Assembly: GCA_017990865.1 (NCBI GenBank)
Contig: JAGNNB010000017.1
Location: 1 to 16,892, forward strand
Direction: 5' to 3'
Length of the DNA stretch: 16,892 nucleotides
From: Lysobacteraceae bacterium
GTDB taxonomy: Bacteria > Pseudomonadota > Gammaproteobacteria > Xanthomonadales > Xanthomonadaceae
Below the pieces are notes generated by a model that saw only the letters and a list, made by a program, of their open reading frames with translations, did no database searches and was not told the DNA's origin. The translations under genes were made by a program, and so were the position numbers. Shown piece after piece: positions 1-7,135 of this stretch (within the stretch, counting starts at the first letter, position 1; the number at the start of each line of letters is the position of its first letter).

Positions 1-84
1 GGGCGCTTCGCCGATCACTTTCACGTTGGCCTGGGTGACGGCATCGGTGATCATCGGGTTGACGGTGGTATCGGTATCGGACAT
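1..84 (-). CDS. RebB family R-body protein, N-terminal fragment
   Basis: Partial gene running off the left edge; only the first 28 residues are present. They read MSDTDTTVNPMITDAVTQAN and continue VKVIGEAP. The run NPxITDAVTQxNVKVxGEAP is the conserved start of RebB-type R-body proteins, known from Caedibacter and found in many proteobacteria including Xanthomonadales. R-bodies are protein ribbons that coil inside the cell and can extend abruptly. The start is supported by a strong ribosome site (AAGGAGA) about 8 bases upstream on the minus strand. Its stop is outside the window, so length and paralogue number cannot be judged. The M28 peptidase gene ends 58 bases upstream on the same strand; that gap makes cotranscription possible but unproven. 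The family call rests on a short but characteristic N-terminus. Confidence 0.78.
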   Translation of the reverse strand, partial: MSDTDTTVNPMITDAVTQANVKVIGEAP

Positions 85-142
85 CGGGCGTCTCCTTGCG
101 GGTGGTCGATAGGCATCCGTGCGCCGTCGTCGGCGTCGCGGG

Positions 143-1699
143 TCAGCGTGCGGTGGGCTGCGCGGGTGCGGGCGCCGGTTTCGGCGCGCTGCCGAGCGAT
201 CCGTCGGCGGACGCGGCGAGATAGGCGAAAACCGCGTAGGCCGCCGTGTTCTGCGCCAGCGCGGCGGGGTCGATTTTGTCCAGCGTGTCGTCGGGCGTGT
301 GGTGCAGATCGAAATAATCGCTCCCGTCCTGCGCCAGCCAGCCCCAGATCGCGCCCCGTTCGGCGATCGGTCCGACATCCGGGCCCGGGCCGCCTTTTTC
401 GCTGCGTTCGATGCCCAGCGGTTTCAAGGCTTCGGCGATTCGCGCGATCGCGCCCTGCGCGTGCGGCGCGGCGTTGCTATTGAAGGCGTAAATGCGGCCC
501 GCGCCGAAATCGCTTTCGGCGACGATCTGGTGCTTCGTCACCGCCGCGGCGTAGCGATCGGCATAGGCTTTGCCGCCGTAGAGGCCTTGTTCTTCGTTGG
601 CGAAGGCGATCACGCGAATGGTGCGCGGCGGGCGCTGCGCCTTCGGCAATTTCGCGATCAGATGGCCGGCGGCCATGGTGATCGCGACACCGGCGCCGTC
701 GTCGATCGCGCCGGTGCCCAGATCCCACGAATCCAGATGACCGCCGATCACCACCACGTCGCTGGCGTCGCCTTGCGCGCCGTTCCGGCCCGTTTTCGAG
801 CGGGTCGCGCTCATGGCGCCGGTCACTTCGCCGATCACGTTGTGGGAGATCGCGGTGCCGTCCCAACCGCAATCCAGCGCCACGCGTACGCGCAGCGGTT
901 TGCCGAGCGCGATCAGGCGCGCGAGTTGGTCGGCGTCGGGCACCGACAGCGCGGCTGCGGGAATCGGTGTCAGGCCTTCTTCGTAGCGGGTGATGCCGGT
1001 GTGCGGATTGCGATGCGAATCGGTGCCTGCGGAGCGCATCAGGAATGCGGATGCGCCCGCGCGAATCGCCGCCGAAGGGCCGCGACTGCGGACGCGGCTA
1101 CCCGGGCCGTAACCGCTGCCGTCGCGCGCGCGGGTCATGCGGAAATCGACGAAGGCGATCTTGCCGGTGAGCGAACCGGCCGGCGCGGCTTCCAATGCGG
1201 CCAGGTCGGGAAAGCGCACCACCTCGGCTTCGACCGTGCCGCCGGCGCTGCCGCCGAGGGCCGTGAGCGTCAGCGGCTGCGCGTGATCGCCGACCACTTC
1301 GCCGCGCTCGCTGCGGCGCACCCATTTCGGGAAACGCACTTCCTCCAGCCACACCTTGTCGTAGCCCAGCGCCTTGAACTTCGCTTCCGCCCAACGCACC
1401 GCGCGGGCGTCGGCTTCGCTGCCGGCCAGACGCGGGCCGATTTCCGTGGTCAGCGATTCGACCACCGCCCACGAGGTGCGGTCCAGCAGCGCGCGTTCGC
1501 GCAGATCGGCGGCGACGGCGAGCGCGGCGTCGGCGATGCGCACTTCGCGCGGCGCGGTGGGCGCGGCTTGTTTCGTAAGCGGGCCGGCATCGACGTTCGG
1601 TGCGTGCAGCGCAGCGGAAAGAACGGCGACGGACAAGGCCGCAGCGGCGAACGGTACGGCAGTGAACGGTGCGACGAAACGCGATGCGGTCGAACGCAT
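143..1699 (-). CDS. Secreted M28 family zinc peptidase (carboxypeptidase Q-like)
   Basis: A 518-residue exported peptidase. Residues 1-38 form a signal peptide: basic start, then a hydrophobic Ala/Val-rich stretch ending near NVDA. A protease-associated (PA) insertion lies around residues 155-280 (GKIAFVDFRM at 179-188). The M28 metal ligands are visible: H321 and D323 in GGHLDSWD, D333 in AIDDGAG, E369-E370 in FANEEQG, D397 in ESDFGAG and H467 in DLHHTPDDT. This set matches co-catalytic two-zinc aminopeptidases/carboxypeptidases of the plasma glutamate carboxypeptidase type. It should cleave peptides in the periplasm or outside the cell; the exact specificity cannot be read. The C-terminus is a Pro/Ala-rich tail. 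The start at 1699 has an AGGGG site about 7 bases upstream that touches the edge of a repeat element, so the promoter must lie in or beyond that element. Confidence 0.93.
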   Translation of the reverse strand: MRSTASRFVAPFTAVPFAAAALSVAVLSAALHAPNVDAGPLTKQAAPTAPREVRIADAALAVAADLRERALLDRTSWAVVESLTTEIGPRLAGSEADARAVRWAEAKFKALGYDKVWLEEVRFPKWVRRSERGEVVGDHAQPLTLTALGGSAGGTVEAEVVRFPDLAALEAAPAGSLTGKIAFVDFRMTRARDGSGYGPGSRVRSRGPSAAIRAGASAFLMRSAGTDSHRNPHTGITRYEEGLTPIPAAALSVPDADQLARLIALGKPLRVRVALDCGWDGTAISHNVIGEVTGAMSATRSKTGRNGAQGDASDVVVIGGHLDSWDLGTGAIDDGAGVAITMAAGHLIAKLPKAQRPPRTIRVIAFANEEQGLYGGKAYADRYAAAVTKHQIVAESDFGAGRIYAFNSNAAPHAQGAIARIAEALKPLGIERSEKGGPGPDVGPIAERGAIWGWLAQDGSDYFDLHHTPDDTLDKIDPAALAQNTAAYAVFAYLAASADGSLGSAPKPAPAPAQPTAR

Positions 1700-1709
1700 G
1701 GGCGGCCCC

Positions 1710-1939
1710 TAACAGGTTGTTGAAAAACGATCTTCCTGATCTTTTTGACTCGCCGCATCCTTGCGGCTCGCCGCTTCGCGGCCGGCTTCGCCGTTCGTGC
1801 CGGCTCCTGCCTGCACAGTCAAGTCACGAGTCAGGCACATGTCCTGACTCGCTCGCGACGAATCAATCGCTTACGCGCTCGCTTCGTCGTCGCAGCCATC
1901 CCTGGCTGTGCTAGCAGGCTGTTTTTCAACAGCATGCTA
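1710..1939. mobile_element. MITE-like element with imperfect terminal inverted repeats
   Basis: A non-coding stretch of about 230 bp bounded by inverted ends. The left end TAACAGGTTGTTGAAAAAC (1710-1728) and the reverse complement of 1921-1939 (TAGCATGCTGTTGAAAAAC) match at 16 of 19 positions. Ends of the CTGTTGAAAAA type are common on IS5- and IS1182-like insertion sequences, so this may be a deletion derivative with no transposase. The interior is full of hairpins: 1827-1835 with 1843-1851 (9 bp), and CAGCCA/TGGCTG near 1892-1907. The right end also folds on itself (1912-1923 with 1928-1939, one mismatch). No convincing target-site duplication was seen. The element occupies most of the gap between the M28 gene and the mscL terminator. 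Confidence 0.5.
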
Positions 1940-1944
1940 AACGA

Positions 1945-1976
1945 ACAGGCCGCGAGCGTATCAGCTCGCGGCCTGT
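1945..1976 (-). terminator. Rho-independent terminator of the mscL transcript
   Basis: A perfect 13-bp stem (1945-1957 with 1964-1976) and a 6-base loop lie 47 bases downstream of the mscL stop. On the minus strand the stem is followed by TTCGTTT, a short T-rich tail. The same tail follows the hairpins downstream of the two small secreted-protein genes in this window. Confidence 0.72.
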
Positions 1977-2022
1977 GGGCGCTATGCGCGGTACGGTCGC
2001 GTCGTCAACGCGACCGACGCTG

Positions 2023-2430
2023 TCATTTCTTCAGGGCGTCGCGAATTTCGCGCAGCAACAGCACGTCTTCGGTCGGTTCGGCCGGTGCCGGTGCGGCTTC
2101 GGGCTTGCGCATGCGATTGATGGCTTTGACCACCATGAAAATCGCGAACGCCAGGATCATGAATTGGATGATGCTGTTGAGGAATTCGCCGATGCCGATG
2201 GCCACGGCCGGGATTTCTTTGCCCGCGGCGTCGACCGACGCCTCTTTCAGCGTGATCGCCCACTTCGAGAAATCCACGCCGCCGATCAACATCCCCACCG
2301 GCGGCATGATCACCTTGTCCACCAGCGCGCCGACGATTTTGCCGAAACCGGCGCCGATGACGACGCCGACCGCCAAGTCGACGACATTGCCTTTCATTGC
2401 GAATTCTTTGAACTCACTCATCATGCCCAT
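2023..2430 (-). CDS. mscL: Large-conductance mechanosensitive channel MscL
   Basis: A 135-residue homopentameric inner-membrane channel that opens at high membrane tension and releases solutes after osmotic downshock. The N-terminus [20 protein letters not shown] and the following TM1 ([16 protein letters not shown]) are nearly diagnostic of MscL. The segment [14 protein letters not shown] leads into the periplasmic loop, TM2 is around residues 80-106 ([19 protein letters not shown]), and the C-terminal amphipathic bundle ends [13 protein letters not shown]. Length is normal for the family. Start 2430 has AGGGG about 9 bases upstream; the internal Met at residue 4 could also serve. The gene lies 49 bases downstream of the FAH-family gene on the same strand, so it may share that transcript, and a strong hairpin ends the unit. 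Confidence 0.97.
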   Translation of the reverse strand: MGMMSEFKEFAMKGNVVDLAVGVVIGAGFGKIVGALVDKVIMPPVGMLIGGVDFSKWAITLKEASVDAAGKEIPAVAIGIGEFLNSIIQFMILAFAIFMVVKAINRMRKPEAAPAPAEPTEDVLLLREIRDALKK

Positions 2431-2479
2431 GGCGACGGACCCCTCGGTTGGCTGTGGTGCCGGGAGTCTACACCGCGGG

Positions 2480-3202
2480 CTAGACGATCCGGCACTCCAG
2501 ACGCAGCAAATCGTCCAGGCGGCCCTCGCAGACATCGCCGGGGCGCAGGGCGGCGACGCCCGCGGGCGTGCCCATGAAAATCAGATCGCCCGCGCGCAGG
2601 GCGTAGAGCTTCGACAGCTCGTGCAGGATCTCCGGCACGTCCCAAATGAGTTGATCGAGCGTCGAACTCTGGCGAAGTTCGCCGTTGACGTGCAGCGACA
2701 GCGTGCGCGGCGCGAGGTCGCCGACGGCGGCGGCCGGCAGCAGTTCGCTGATCGGCGCTGCGTCGTCGAAGCTCTTGCCGGTATCCCACGGCAGACCTTT
2801 CGCTTTCGCCGCGGCCTGCAGATCGCGCCGAGTCAAATCCAAACCGATGGTGTAGCCGAAGATCAGCGACTGCGCTTGCGCGGGATCGAGCGTGCCCGGC
2901 GGCGCGTCGCGGCCCAGCGCGACCACCAGCTCGATTTCGTGGTGCAGATCCTGGGTCGCGGGCGGGTAAGCGGCCACGCCGTCGACGACGATGCTGTCGG
3001 CGGGCTTGAGGAAAAAAACGGGCGTGCCGCGATCGGCTTTCGAGGCGGGTGCGGCAGCGCCCATTTCGCGCGCATGGTCGGCGAAGTTGCGACCGACGCA
3101 GTAAATGCGGCGCACCGGGAAGGTTTTTTCGGCCGCGCCGTCGCGCACGCGAATGCGCGGGCGCGGCGAAGCGGGGACGATGTCGTCGGCGGCGTTCGTC
3201 AT
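2480..3202 (-). CDS. Fumarylacetoacetate hydrolase family protein (FAHD1/acylpyruvase-like)
   Basis: A 240-residue metal-dependent hydrolase or isomerase. Family motifs run in order: [17 protein letters not shown] (32-48), [10 protein letters not shown] (63-72), [12 protein letters not shown] (86-97) with metal ligands E89 and E91, [14 protein letters not shown] (116-129) with the third acidic ligand D122, [12 protein letters not shown], and [14 protein letters not shown] near the C-terminus. This short single-domain form resembles FAHD1 and fumarylpyruvate hydrolases more than the long tyrosine-catabolic FahA. The substrate is probably an acylpyruvate or oxaloacetate-type 2-oxo acid, but the sequence does not settle it. 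Start 3202 (MTNAADD) is chosen because an upstream in-frame extension would overlap the neighbour. Only 11 bases separate it from the stop of that upstream membrane-protein gene, so translation is probably coupled. Confidence 0.92.
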   Translation of the reverse strand: MTNAADDIVPASPRPRIRVRDGAAEKTFPVRRIYCVGRNFADHAREMGAAAPASKADRGTPVFFLKPADSIVVDGVAAYPPATQDLHHEIELVVALGRDAPPGTLDPAQAQSLIFGYTIGLDLTRRDLQAAAKAKGLPWDTGKSFDDAAPISELLPAAAVGDLAPRTLSLHVNGELRQSSTLDQLIWDVPEILHELSKLYALRAGDLIFMGTPAGVAALRPGDVCEGRLDDLLRLECRIV

Positions 3203-3213
3203 CGCGCGGGCGT

Positions 3214-3594
3214 TCAGCGCGCCGACGCGGTAGGCGAGGGCAGCACGGGCTTGCGCACGATGCGGTATTCGCCGTCGATCGCGCCCGGCGTCCGCGCCTG
3301 TTCCGCGAGCGTTTCGTTGCGTCGCGCGCGGGCGCGCCACAGCAGACTCGCACCCAGCATCGCGGCGCCGATCAGCAGACCGAACACCAGCAGCACGGCC
3401 AACAGCGCCAAGCCGAGCAGGCCGACGCCGACGCGGAGCAGCGGCGCGCGCGGGCGGCGAGGCGAGCGCAACGAGGCGAAGCGGGACGCGAACCAGGGCC
3501 GCCGGAACAGCGAATACGCGGCGAAGGGGTTCGGGAAGGAAAAACGGAAACGAGAGTCCGACTTGCGGGACGAACGGGAGGCGCGAGCGCTCAT
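3214..3594 (-). CDS. Small single-span membrane protein of unknown function
   Basis: A 126-residue protein not assigned to a named family. The first 50 residues are strongly basic and Ser/Arg/Phe-rich (KSDSRFRFSF; RRPWFASRF; RSPRRPRAP). One long hydrophobic helix spans about 52-86 (GLLGLALLAVLLVFGLLIGA) and ends in the basic run LWRARARRN. The C-terminal 35 residues are polar (GEYRIVRKPVLP). By the positive-inside rule this fits an inner-membrane protein, though both flanks are basic, so topology is unclear. No good Shine-Dalgarno site precedes the start at 3594. It is the first gene of the run leading to the FAH-family hydrolase and mscL, and it is divergent from the Rieske gene. Coding status is supported by the clear hydrophobic helix and the tight spacing to the next gene. 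Confidence 0.72.
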   Translation of the reverse strand: MSARASRSSRKSDSRFRFSFPNPFAAYSLFRRPWFASRFASLRSPRRPRAPLLRVGVGLLGLALLAVLLVFGLLIGAAMLGASLLWRARARRNETLAEQARTPGAIDGEYRIVRKPVLPSPTASAR

Positions 3595-3667
3595 GGGCGG
3601 AACGACGTGACAGACTATGGCCGAGGCCGGTGAGGCCAGTATCGGGCGCCGCATGGGCGAAGATGTA

Positions 3668-4096
3668 ATGGATTCGTTAAATTCCGGGCAAGGGTCTGGC
3701 GAACTCGGCGACCCGGGCGCCGGCCGGACGCTCGCGCGTCTCGACGCGTTGCCGCAACGCACGCCGATCGAGATCGAAGCGACGATCGGCGCGCATGCGC
3801 ACGATGCGGACCCGACGAGCGAAGCGAGCGACGACGCGGATTCGTTGATCGTTTATCGCGACGGCGACGAAGCGCGCGTTTGGTACAACATCTGCCCGCA
3901 TGCGGGACGCCGTTTGGATTGGGCGCCCGGAAAATTTCTGATCGGCAAAGACGGCGCGCTGATTTGCGCGGCGCATGGCGCCACCTTCGAATTGCAGCGA
4001 GGCGAGTGCATCGGCGGCCCGTGCAAAGGCCAATCCCTGCGCGCGATCCCGGTGACGGTGATCGACGGCGAAGTACGAATCCGACACGACATGTAA
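3668..4096 (+). CDS. Rieske [2Fe-2S] domain protein
   Basis: A 142-residue soluble Rieske-type ferredoxin-like protein. The two ligand pairs are plain: C76-x-H78 in NICPHAGRRLDW and C100-x2-H103 in LICAAHGATFELQ. They hold a [2Fe-2S] cluster through two Cys and two His. No catalytic oxygenase domain, signal peptide or membrane anchor is present, so this is an electron carrier or stand-alone Rieske protein with an unknown partner. A second conserved patch is ECIGGPCKGQSL. An in-frame start exists at 3617, but the added 17 residues look non-coding, lack a ribosome site and would leave only 22 bases between divergent starts; 3668 leaves 73. Residues 1-22 are also weakly conserved in character, so the true start may be later still. 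The ATG at 3653 is another option. Confidence 0.88.
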   Translation: MDSLNSGQGSGELGDPGAGRTLARLDALPQRTPIEIEATIGAHAHDADPTSEASDDADSLIVYRDGDEARVWYNICPHAGRRLDWAPGKFLIGKDGALICAAHGATFELQRGECIGGPCKGQSLRAIPVTVIDGEVRIRHDM

Positions 4097-4110
4097 AGCG
4101 GAGCATGTAG

Positions 4111-4129
4111 AGCGGAGCGCAGCTCCGCT
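4111..4129. terminator. Hairpin between convergent genes, possible bidirectional terminator
   Basis: A perfect 8-bp stem (AGCGGAGC, loop GCA, GCTCCGCT) lies 15 bases after the Rieske stop and 49 bases from the stop of the facing PLD-family gene. There is no T-run on either side, so termination is inferred mainly from position. The AGCGGAGC sequence also occurs just upstream as AAGCGGAGC (4096-4104), which suggests a repeat-derived origin. Confidence 0.4.
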
Positions 4130-4177
4130 GAATTCCCCGTCTCGCACGGTTTCGCCGAATCTCTCCGACGCAGCCCC

Positions 4178-5458
4178 TCAAATCCAACGCTGCAACGGAC
4201 GGTAACACCAGCGCAAAGCGCGAGTCGCGATCGGCAAATCGTTCGCCCAGCTCGACCGCAACATCGAATTGCCCGGATCGTTCCGCAGCGCATCGAACCA
4301 ACGCGCATAGGCGTCGCAGGTCTCGGTATCGTCGGAAAACAGCATCGCCTCGATCAATCGATCGTGCGCCGCATGCTCGAAGTTGTAGCTGCCCACCGCG
4401 ACCGTACGGCCATCGACCAACACGATTTTGGAATGCTCGCCGCGCGTGTTTTCGTACAGACATCCGCCGACGCGCAGCAGCGCGTCGAAATGGAAGGTCG
4501 TGGACAGCCACGGCAATGCGCTGGCTTCCAAGGCGTCGCGATGGGAATGGAAAATCTCGACACGCACGCCGCGCGCGCATGCGCGCAGCACGGCGTCGCG
4601 CAGATCCGGCGCGGGTTTGTAATAGAACGACGTCAGCAGCAACGATGCGCGCGCGCCGTCGATCATCGCGATCAACTCGGCGGTCAGTCGATTGCGCACC
4701 GCGCCGAACGGGAACCAACGGCTCATCGCCGCTTCAGGCGTATCTTCCAGGTAGCGCCAGGGCAGCGAAGGCGCATCCGTGTCCGGTGGCGGCAGCATCG
4801 CTTCGAGCGAGGCTGTGTCTTGCGCCGACAAATTCGCGTAACGGCAGGCGTCGCGCAACAGATGCGCGGCCAGCGCGCCTTCGATCTGCAGCGACACCTC
4901 GTTCCATTGGAAGAATGAGTGGAACGCGATATTGCTGCTGCCGAAGATCGCGGCGCCGACTTCGGAAACTTGAATTTTCACGTGCAGGCCGCCGCCGAAG
5001 ATACGCTGCCGCCGCGAAACGGGCCGATAGCGGACGATGCATCCGCCCGCGTCTACCAAACGCCGAAAGCGCTGGGCCAAGCGCGCGCGATCGGCCGGAG
5101 GGTTCATCCGTTCTCCGAGCCGCTGGCCGAAGCGATCGAGCACCAATACCACGCGCACGCCTCTGCGCGCGGCCGCGATCAACGCCTCGGCCAACGCACC
5201 GCTGCGCGCGTCGCAATCGAAGTAGTAGGTGGTGAGGATCAAGAAGCGCTGCGCATTCTCGATCATCGTCATGCGCGCGTCCCATTCGCGATCGCGTTCC
5301 GACAGCATGCGAACGCAGGTTGCGGTGAGATGCGCGACGCCGTTCATGCGGACCGGCCGATCGTCGTTTTGCGGGCCGTTTTTGGGGCCGTCGCGCGCCG
5401 TCGCGCGTACCGAAGTGCGCGCGAGTGCGTTCGCCGAACGATCGTCCTCTGACCCCAT
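4178..5458 (-). CDS. Phospholipase D-like / cardiolipin synthase family protein
   Basis: A 426-residue protein with the two-HKD layout of bacterial cardiolipin synthases, which join phosphatidyl groups to make cardiolipin. The N-terminal half has IENAQRFLILTTYYFDCDA and GVRVVLVLDRFGQRL, the usual beta-strand and catalytic-domain context. The first motif is H159-V-K-I-Q-V-S-E, followed by FGSSN; Glu stands where most family members have Asp. The second is H342-S-K-I-V-L-V-D with GSYNFE, fully canonical. No N-terminal membrane helices are seen, so it resembles the ClsB/ClsC-type soluble forms rather than ClsA. Start 5458 has GGGGAT upstream and lies about 20 bases after a TATAGT box; starts at 5476 and 5347 are alternatives. 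A different PLD-superfamily phosphodiesterase is possible. It converges on the Rieske gene and is divergent from the ThrE-like exporter. Confidence 0.85.
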   Translation of the reverse strand: MGSEDDRSANALARTSVRATARDGPKNGPQNDDRPVRMNGVAHLTATCVRMLSERDREWDARMTMIENAQRFLILTTYYFDCDARSGALAEALIAAARRGVRVVLVLDRFGQRLGERMNPPADRARLAQRFRRLVDAGGCIVRYRPVSRRQRIFGGGLHVKIQVSEVGAAIFGSSNIAFHSFFQWNEVSLQIEGALAAHLLRDACRYANLSAQDTASLEAMLPPPDTDAPSLPWRYLEDTPEAAMSRWFPFGAVRNRLTAELIAMIDGARASLLLTSFYYKPAPDLRDAVLRACARGVRVEIFHSHRDALEASALPWLSTTFHFDALLRVGGCLYENTRGEHSKIVLVDGRTVAVGSYNFEHAAHDRLIEAMLFSDDTETCDAYARWFDALRNDPGNSMLRSSWANDLPIATRALRWCYRPLQRWI

Positions 5459-5483
5459 CCATCCCCAATGCGTCATGGTCCGG

Positions 5484-5489
5484 ACTATA
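5484..5489 (-). promoter_or_regulatory. Candidate -10 box for the PLD-family gene
   Basis: On the minus strand this reads TATAGT, one mismatch from the TATAAT consensus. It would place transcription initiation near 5477, about 19 bases before the preferred start codon at 5458. No clear -35 box was found. Confidence 0.35.
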
Positions 5490-5612
5490 GCCCGGGGCCG
5501 AAGGCCTTGGAAGGCGAGCGCGCGTGCAGCTTGCGGCATGCCGCTCGCAGCGCGCCGCACGCAAGGTGACGGATCGCGTCGTCGCAGCGAGCGATGCCTG
5601 CGGCGCATCGGT

Positions 5613-5618
5613 TATCCT
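5613..5618 (+). promoter_or_regulatory. Candidate -10 box just upstream of the ThrE-like gene
   Basis: TATCCT ends 6 bases before the ATG at 5625. If used, the transcript would begin at or very near the start codon, giving a leaderless mRNA. This agrees with the absence of a Shine-Dalgarno site here. No -35 match is visible, so the call is weak. Confidence 0.25.
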
Positions 5619-5624
5619 GTCGCG

Positions 5625-6863
5625 ATGACGTCGCCTTCGGACTCGCTCGATTACGCTGCCCGCGTGGATTTCGTGGTGGAGTTGGCAGGTCGCTTGCACG
5701 GTTACGGCACCACCGCGCACCGATTGGAAGGCGCGGTGTCCGCGGTGTCGGCGAAACTCGGCTTGGAATGCGGTGCGTGGTCGAATCCCACCGGCATGAT
5801 CCTCTCCTTCGGCGAGAGCGGCGGCGGCCGGCGCGATACCGTACGCGTCGTGCGCTTGCCGCCGGGCGAGACCGATCTATACAAACTCACGGAAGTCGAT
5901 CGCGTCGCCGAGTCGGTGATGGCCGGCACGATGGACATCGAACAAGGCGTCGCGGCGATGCGCGCGCTGGATCGCCCGCCCAGTCGCTTGAGCCTGATCC
6001 TGACCGTGTTCGCGTTCGGGTTGGCGTCCGCGAGCGTCGCCGGCCTCTTGCGCTTGCCGTGGTTGGATATCGCCGTCGCCGGCTGCACCGGCGTGCTGAT
6101 CGGTCTATTGGAAGTGGCGACCAAGGACCGGCCGCGCTTGAAGGAAGCCAGCGACGCCATCGCCGCGGTGATCGCCGCGCTGGTCGCGGTGCTCGTCGCC
6201 AGCGTCGTCGCGCCGTTGAATCTCAACACCGTCGTCATCTGTTCGCTGATCGTGCTGATGCCGGGCTTGACGCTCACCAACGCGGTGAACGAATTGACCA
6301 ATCAGAATTTGGTCTCGGGCACTGCGCGTTTCGCCGGCGCGCTCAGCACCATCGTCAAACTGTCGATCGGCATGATGGTGGCGCTGACCGCCGCCGAGAT
6401 GGTGGGATTCGAACCCGAGGTTCGCGCATGGCGCCCGCAACCGCTGTGGGTCGAAGCGATCGCGTTGTTGACGTGTACGTATGCGTTCGCGTTGTTGTTC
6501 CGTTCGCACCGTCGCGATTATCCGCTGGTGATGACGGCAGCGGCTTGCGGGTATTTGATTTCCAGCATCATCGGCGACGCGTTCGGCAGCAGTGTCGGCG
6601 TATTTCTCGCCGCATTGACGGTGACCGCCGCCGGCAACGCGTACGGTTTTCTGACCAACCGGCCCGGCGCATTGGTGCGCGTGCCCGGCATCATCATGCT
6701 GGTGCCCGGCAGCGCGAGCCTGCGCGGGTTACTGACGATTCTGCAGCAACAAGACGTACAAGCCGGGCAGGACGCGGCGCTGACCGCGCTGAATATTTTG
6801 ATCGCGCTGATCGCCGGCTTGTTGTTCGGCAATATCCTGATGCCGACGCGACGGAATCTCTGA
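5625..6863 (+). CDS. ThrE family threonine/serine exporter
   Basis: A 412-residue inner-membrane protein combining the two halves of the ThrE family: the N-terminal ThrE (DUF1212) part and the C-terminal ThrE_2 (DUF3815) part, which many bacteria make as two proteins. The N-terminal soluble region carries the conserved RLHGYGTTAHRLE (about 24-36), the ThrE counterpart of the T/S-H-R-hydrophobic-E motif, followed by NPTGMILSF and the amphipathic segment ESVMAGTMDIEQGVAAM. Around ten hydrophobic segments follow from residue 127, including GLASASVAGLLRLPWLDIAV, IIALVAVLVASVV-like helices and VPGIIMLVPGSASLRGL. Characterised members export threonine and serine using the proton gradient; specificity here is inferred from family. 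Start 5625 has no ribosome site. The gene ends just before a repeat array and is transcribed alone. Confidence 0.9.
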   Translation: MTSPSDSLDYAARVDFVVELAGRLHGYGTTAHRLEGAVSAVSAKLGLECGAWSNPTGMILSFGESGGGRRDTVRVVRLPPGETDLYKLTEVDRVAESVMAGTMDIEQGVAAMRALDRPPSRLSLILTVFAFGLASASVAGLLRLPWLDIAVAGCTGVLIGLLEVATKDRPRLKEASDAIAAVIAALVAVLVASVVAPLNLNTVVICSLIVLMPGLTLTNAVNELTNQNLVSGTARFAGALSTIVKLSIGMMVALTAAEMVGFEPEVRAWRPQPLWVEAIALLTCTYAFALLFRSHRRDYPLVMTAAACGYLISSIIGDAFGSSVGVFLAALTVTAAGNAYGFLTNRPGALVRVPGIIMLVPGSASLRGLLTILQQQDVQAGQDAALTALNILIALIAGLLFGNILMPTRRNL

Positions 6864-6884
6864 CGCCGTAGTTGTGGGAGCGGC

Positions 6885-6961
6885 GGAATTTCCAGGGATG
6901 GCGGAATTTGTCAGGATCGTGGAATTTGTGGATCGATGGAATTTGTGGATCGATGGAATTT
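6885..6961. repeat. Degenerate short tandem array, unit 17-18 bp, five copies
   Basis: The core GGAATTT recurs at 6885, 6903, 6921, 6938 and 6955, at spacings of 18, 18, 17 and 17 bases. The last two complete units are identical (GGATCGATGGAATTTGT). The first copy is preceded by TGTGGGAGCGGCG, the start of the adjoining palindrome, so the array appears to have grown between two copies of that repeat. Neither strand gives a plausible protein. Confidence 0.85.
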
Positions 6962-7027
6962 GTGGGAGCGGCGTAAGCCGCGACGACGCTTCATGACATT
7001 GCCGTCGCGGCTTACGCCGCTCCCACA
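6961..7027. repeat. REP-like palindrome, 25-bp perfect arms
   Basis: Arms 6961-6985 and 7003-7027 are perfectly complementary with a 17-base loop; the arm core is GGGAGCGGCGTAAGCCGCGA. A half copy (GCCGCTCCCACA) follows at 7029-7040 and another (TGTGGGAGCGGCG) lies upstream at 6873-6885. The position between the thrE-like stop and the proS stop, which face each other, suits a bidirectional transcription end. Sequences of this type are typical dispersed intergenic repeats of Xanthomonadaceae. Confidence 0.85.
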
Positions 7028-7040
7028 TGCCGCTCCCACA

Positions 7041-7110
7041 TAGGGAGCGCCTGGGCGCACCGTTTGTTTTTCGCGATGCCGAACAACGGTGCGCTCAAGC
7101 GCACCCTATG
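7041..7110. repeat. Inverted pair of a GGTGCGCTTAAGCGCACC-type repeat
   Basis: A degenerate copy at 7041-7063 (TAGGGAGCGCCTGGGCGCAC plus CGT) and a good copy at 7086-7110 (ACGGTGCGCTCAAGCGCACC plus CTATG) lie head to head around a short spacer. They belong to the same family as the three copies at 8961-9080, so proS has members on both sides. The arrangement resembles REP doublets (BIMEs). Confidence 0.75.
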
Positions 7111-7135
7111 TGTAGGTTGTCGGAACGTTGTTCGC

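Noticed and set aside
119..1723. Long open frame on the plus strand opposite the M28 peptidase
   Set aside because: Arg/Ala/Gly/His-rich with no domain features; it is the antisense of a gene with complete catalytic motifs. Long antisense frames are expected at this GC content.
1745..3610. Plus-strand open frame of 621 codons across mscL and the FAH-family gene
   Set aside because: It crosses a mobile-element remnant, a terminator and two well-supported minus-strand genes, and its composition is that of an antisense reading.
6885..6961. Possible CRISPR-like array
   Set aside because: Units are 17-18 bp in direct tandem with no unique spacers and no cas genes nearby.
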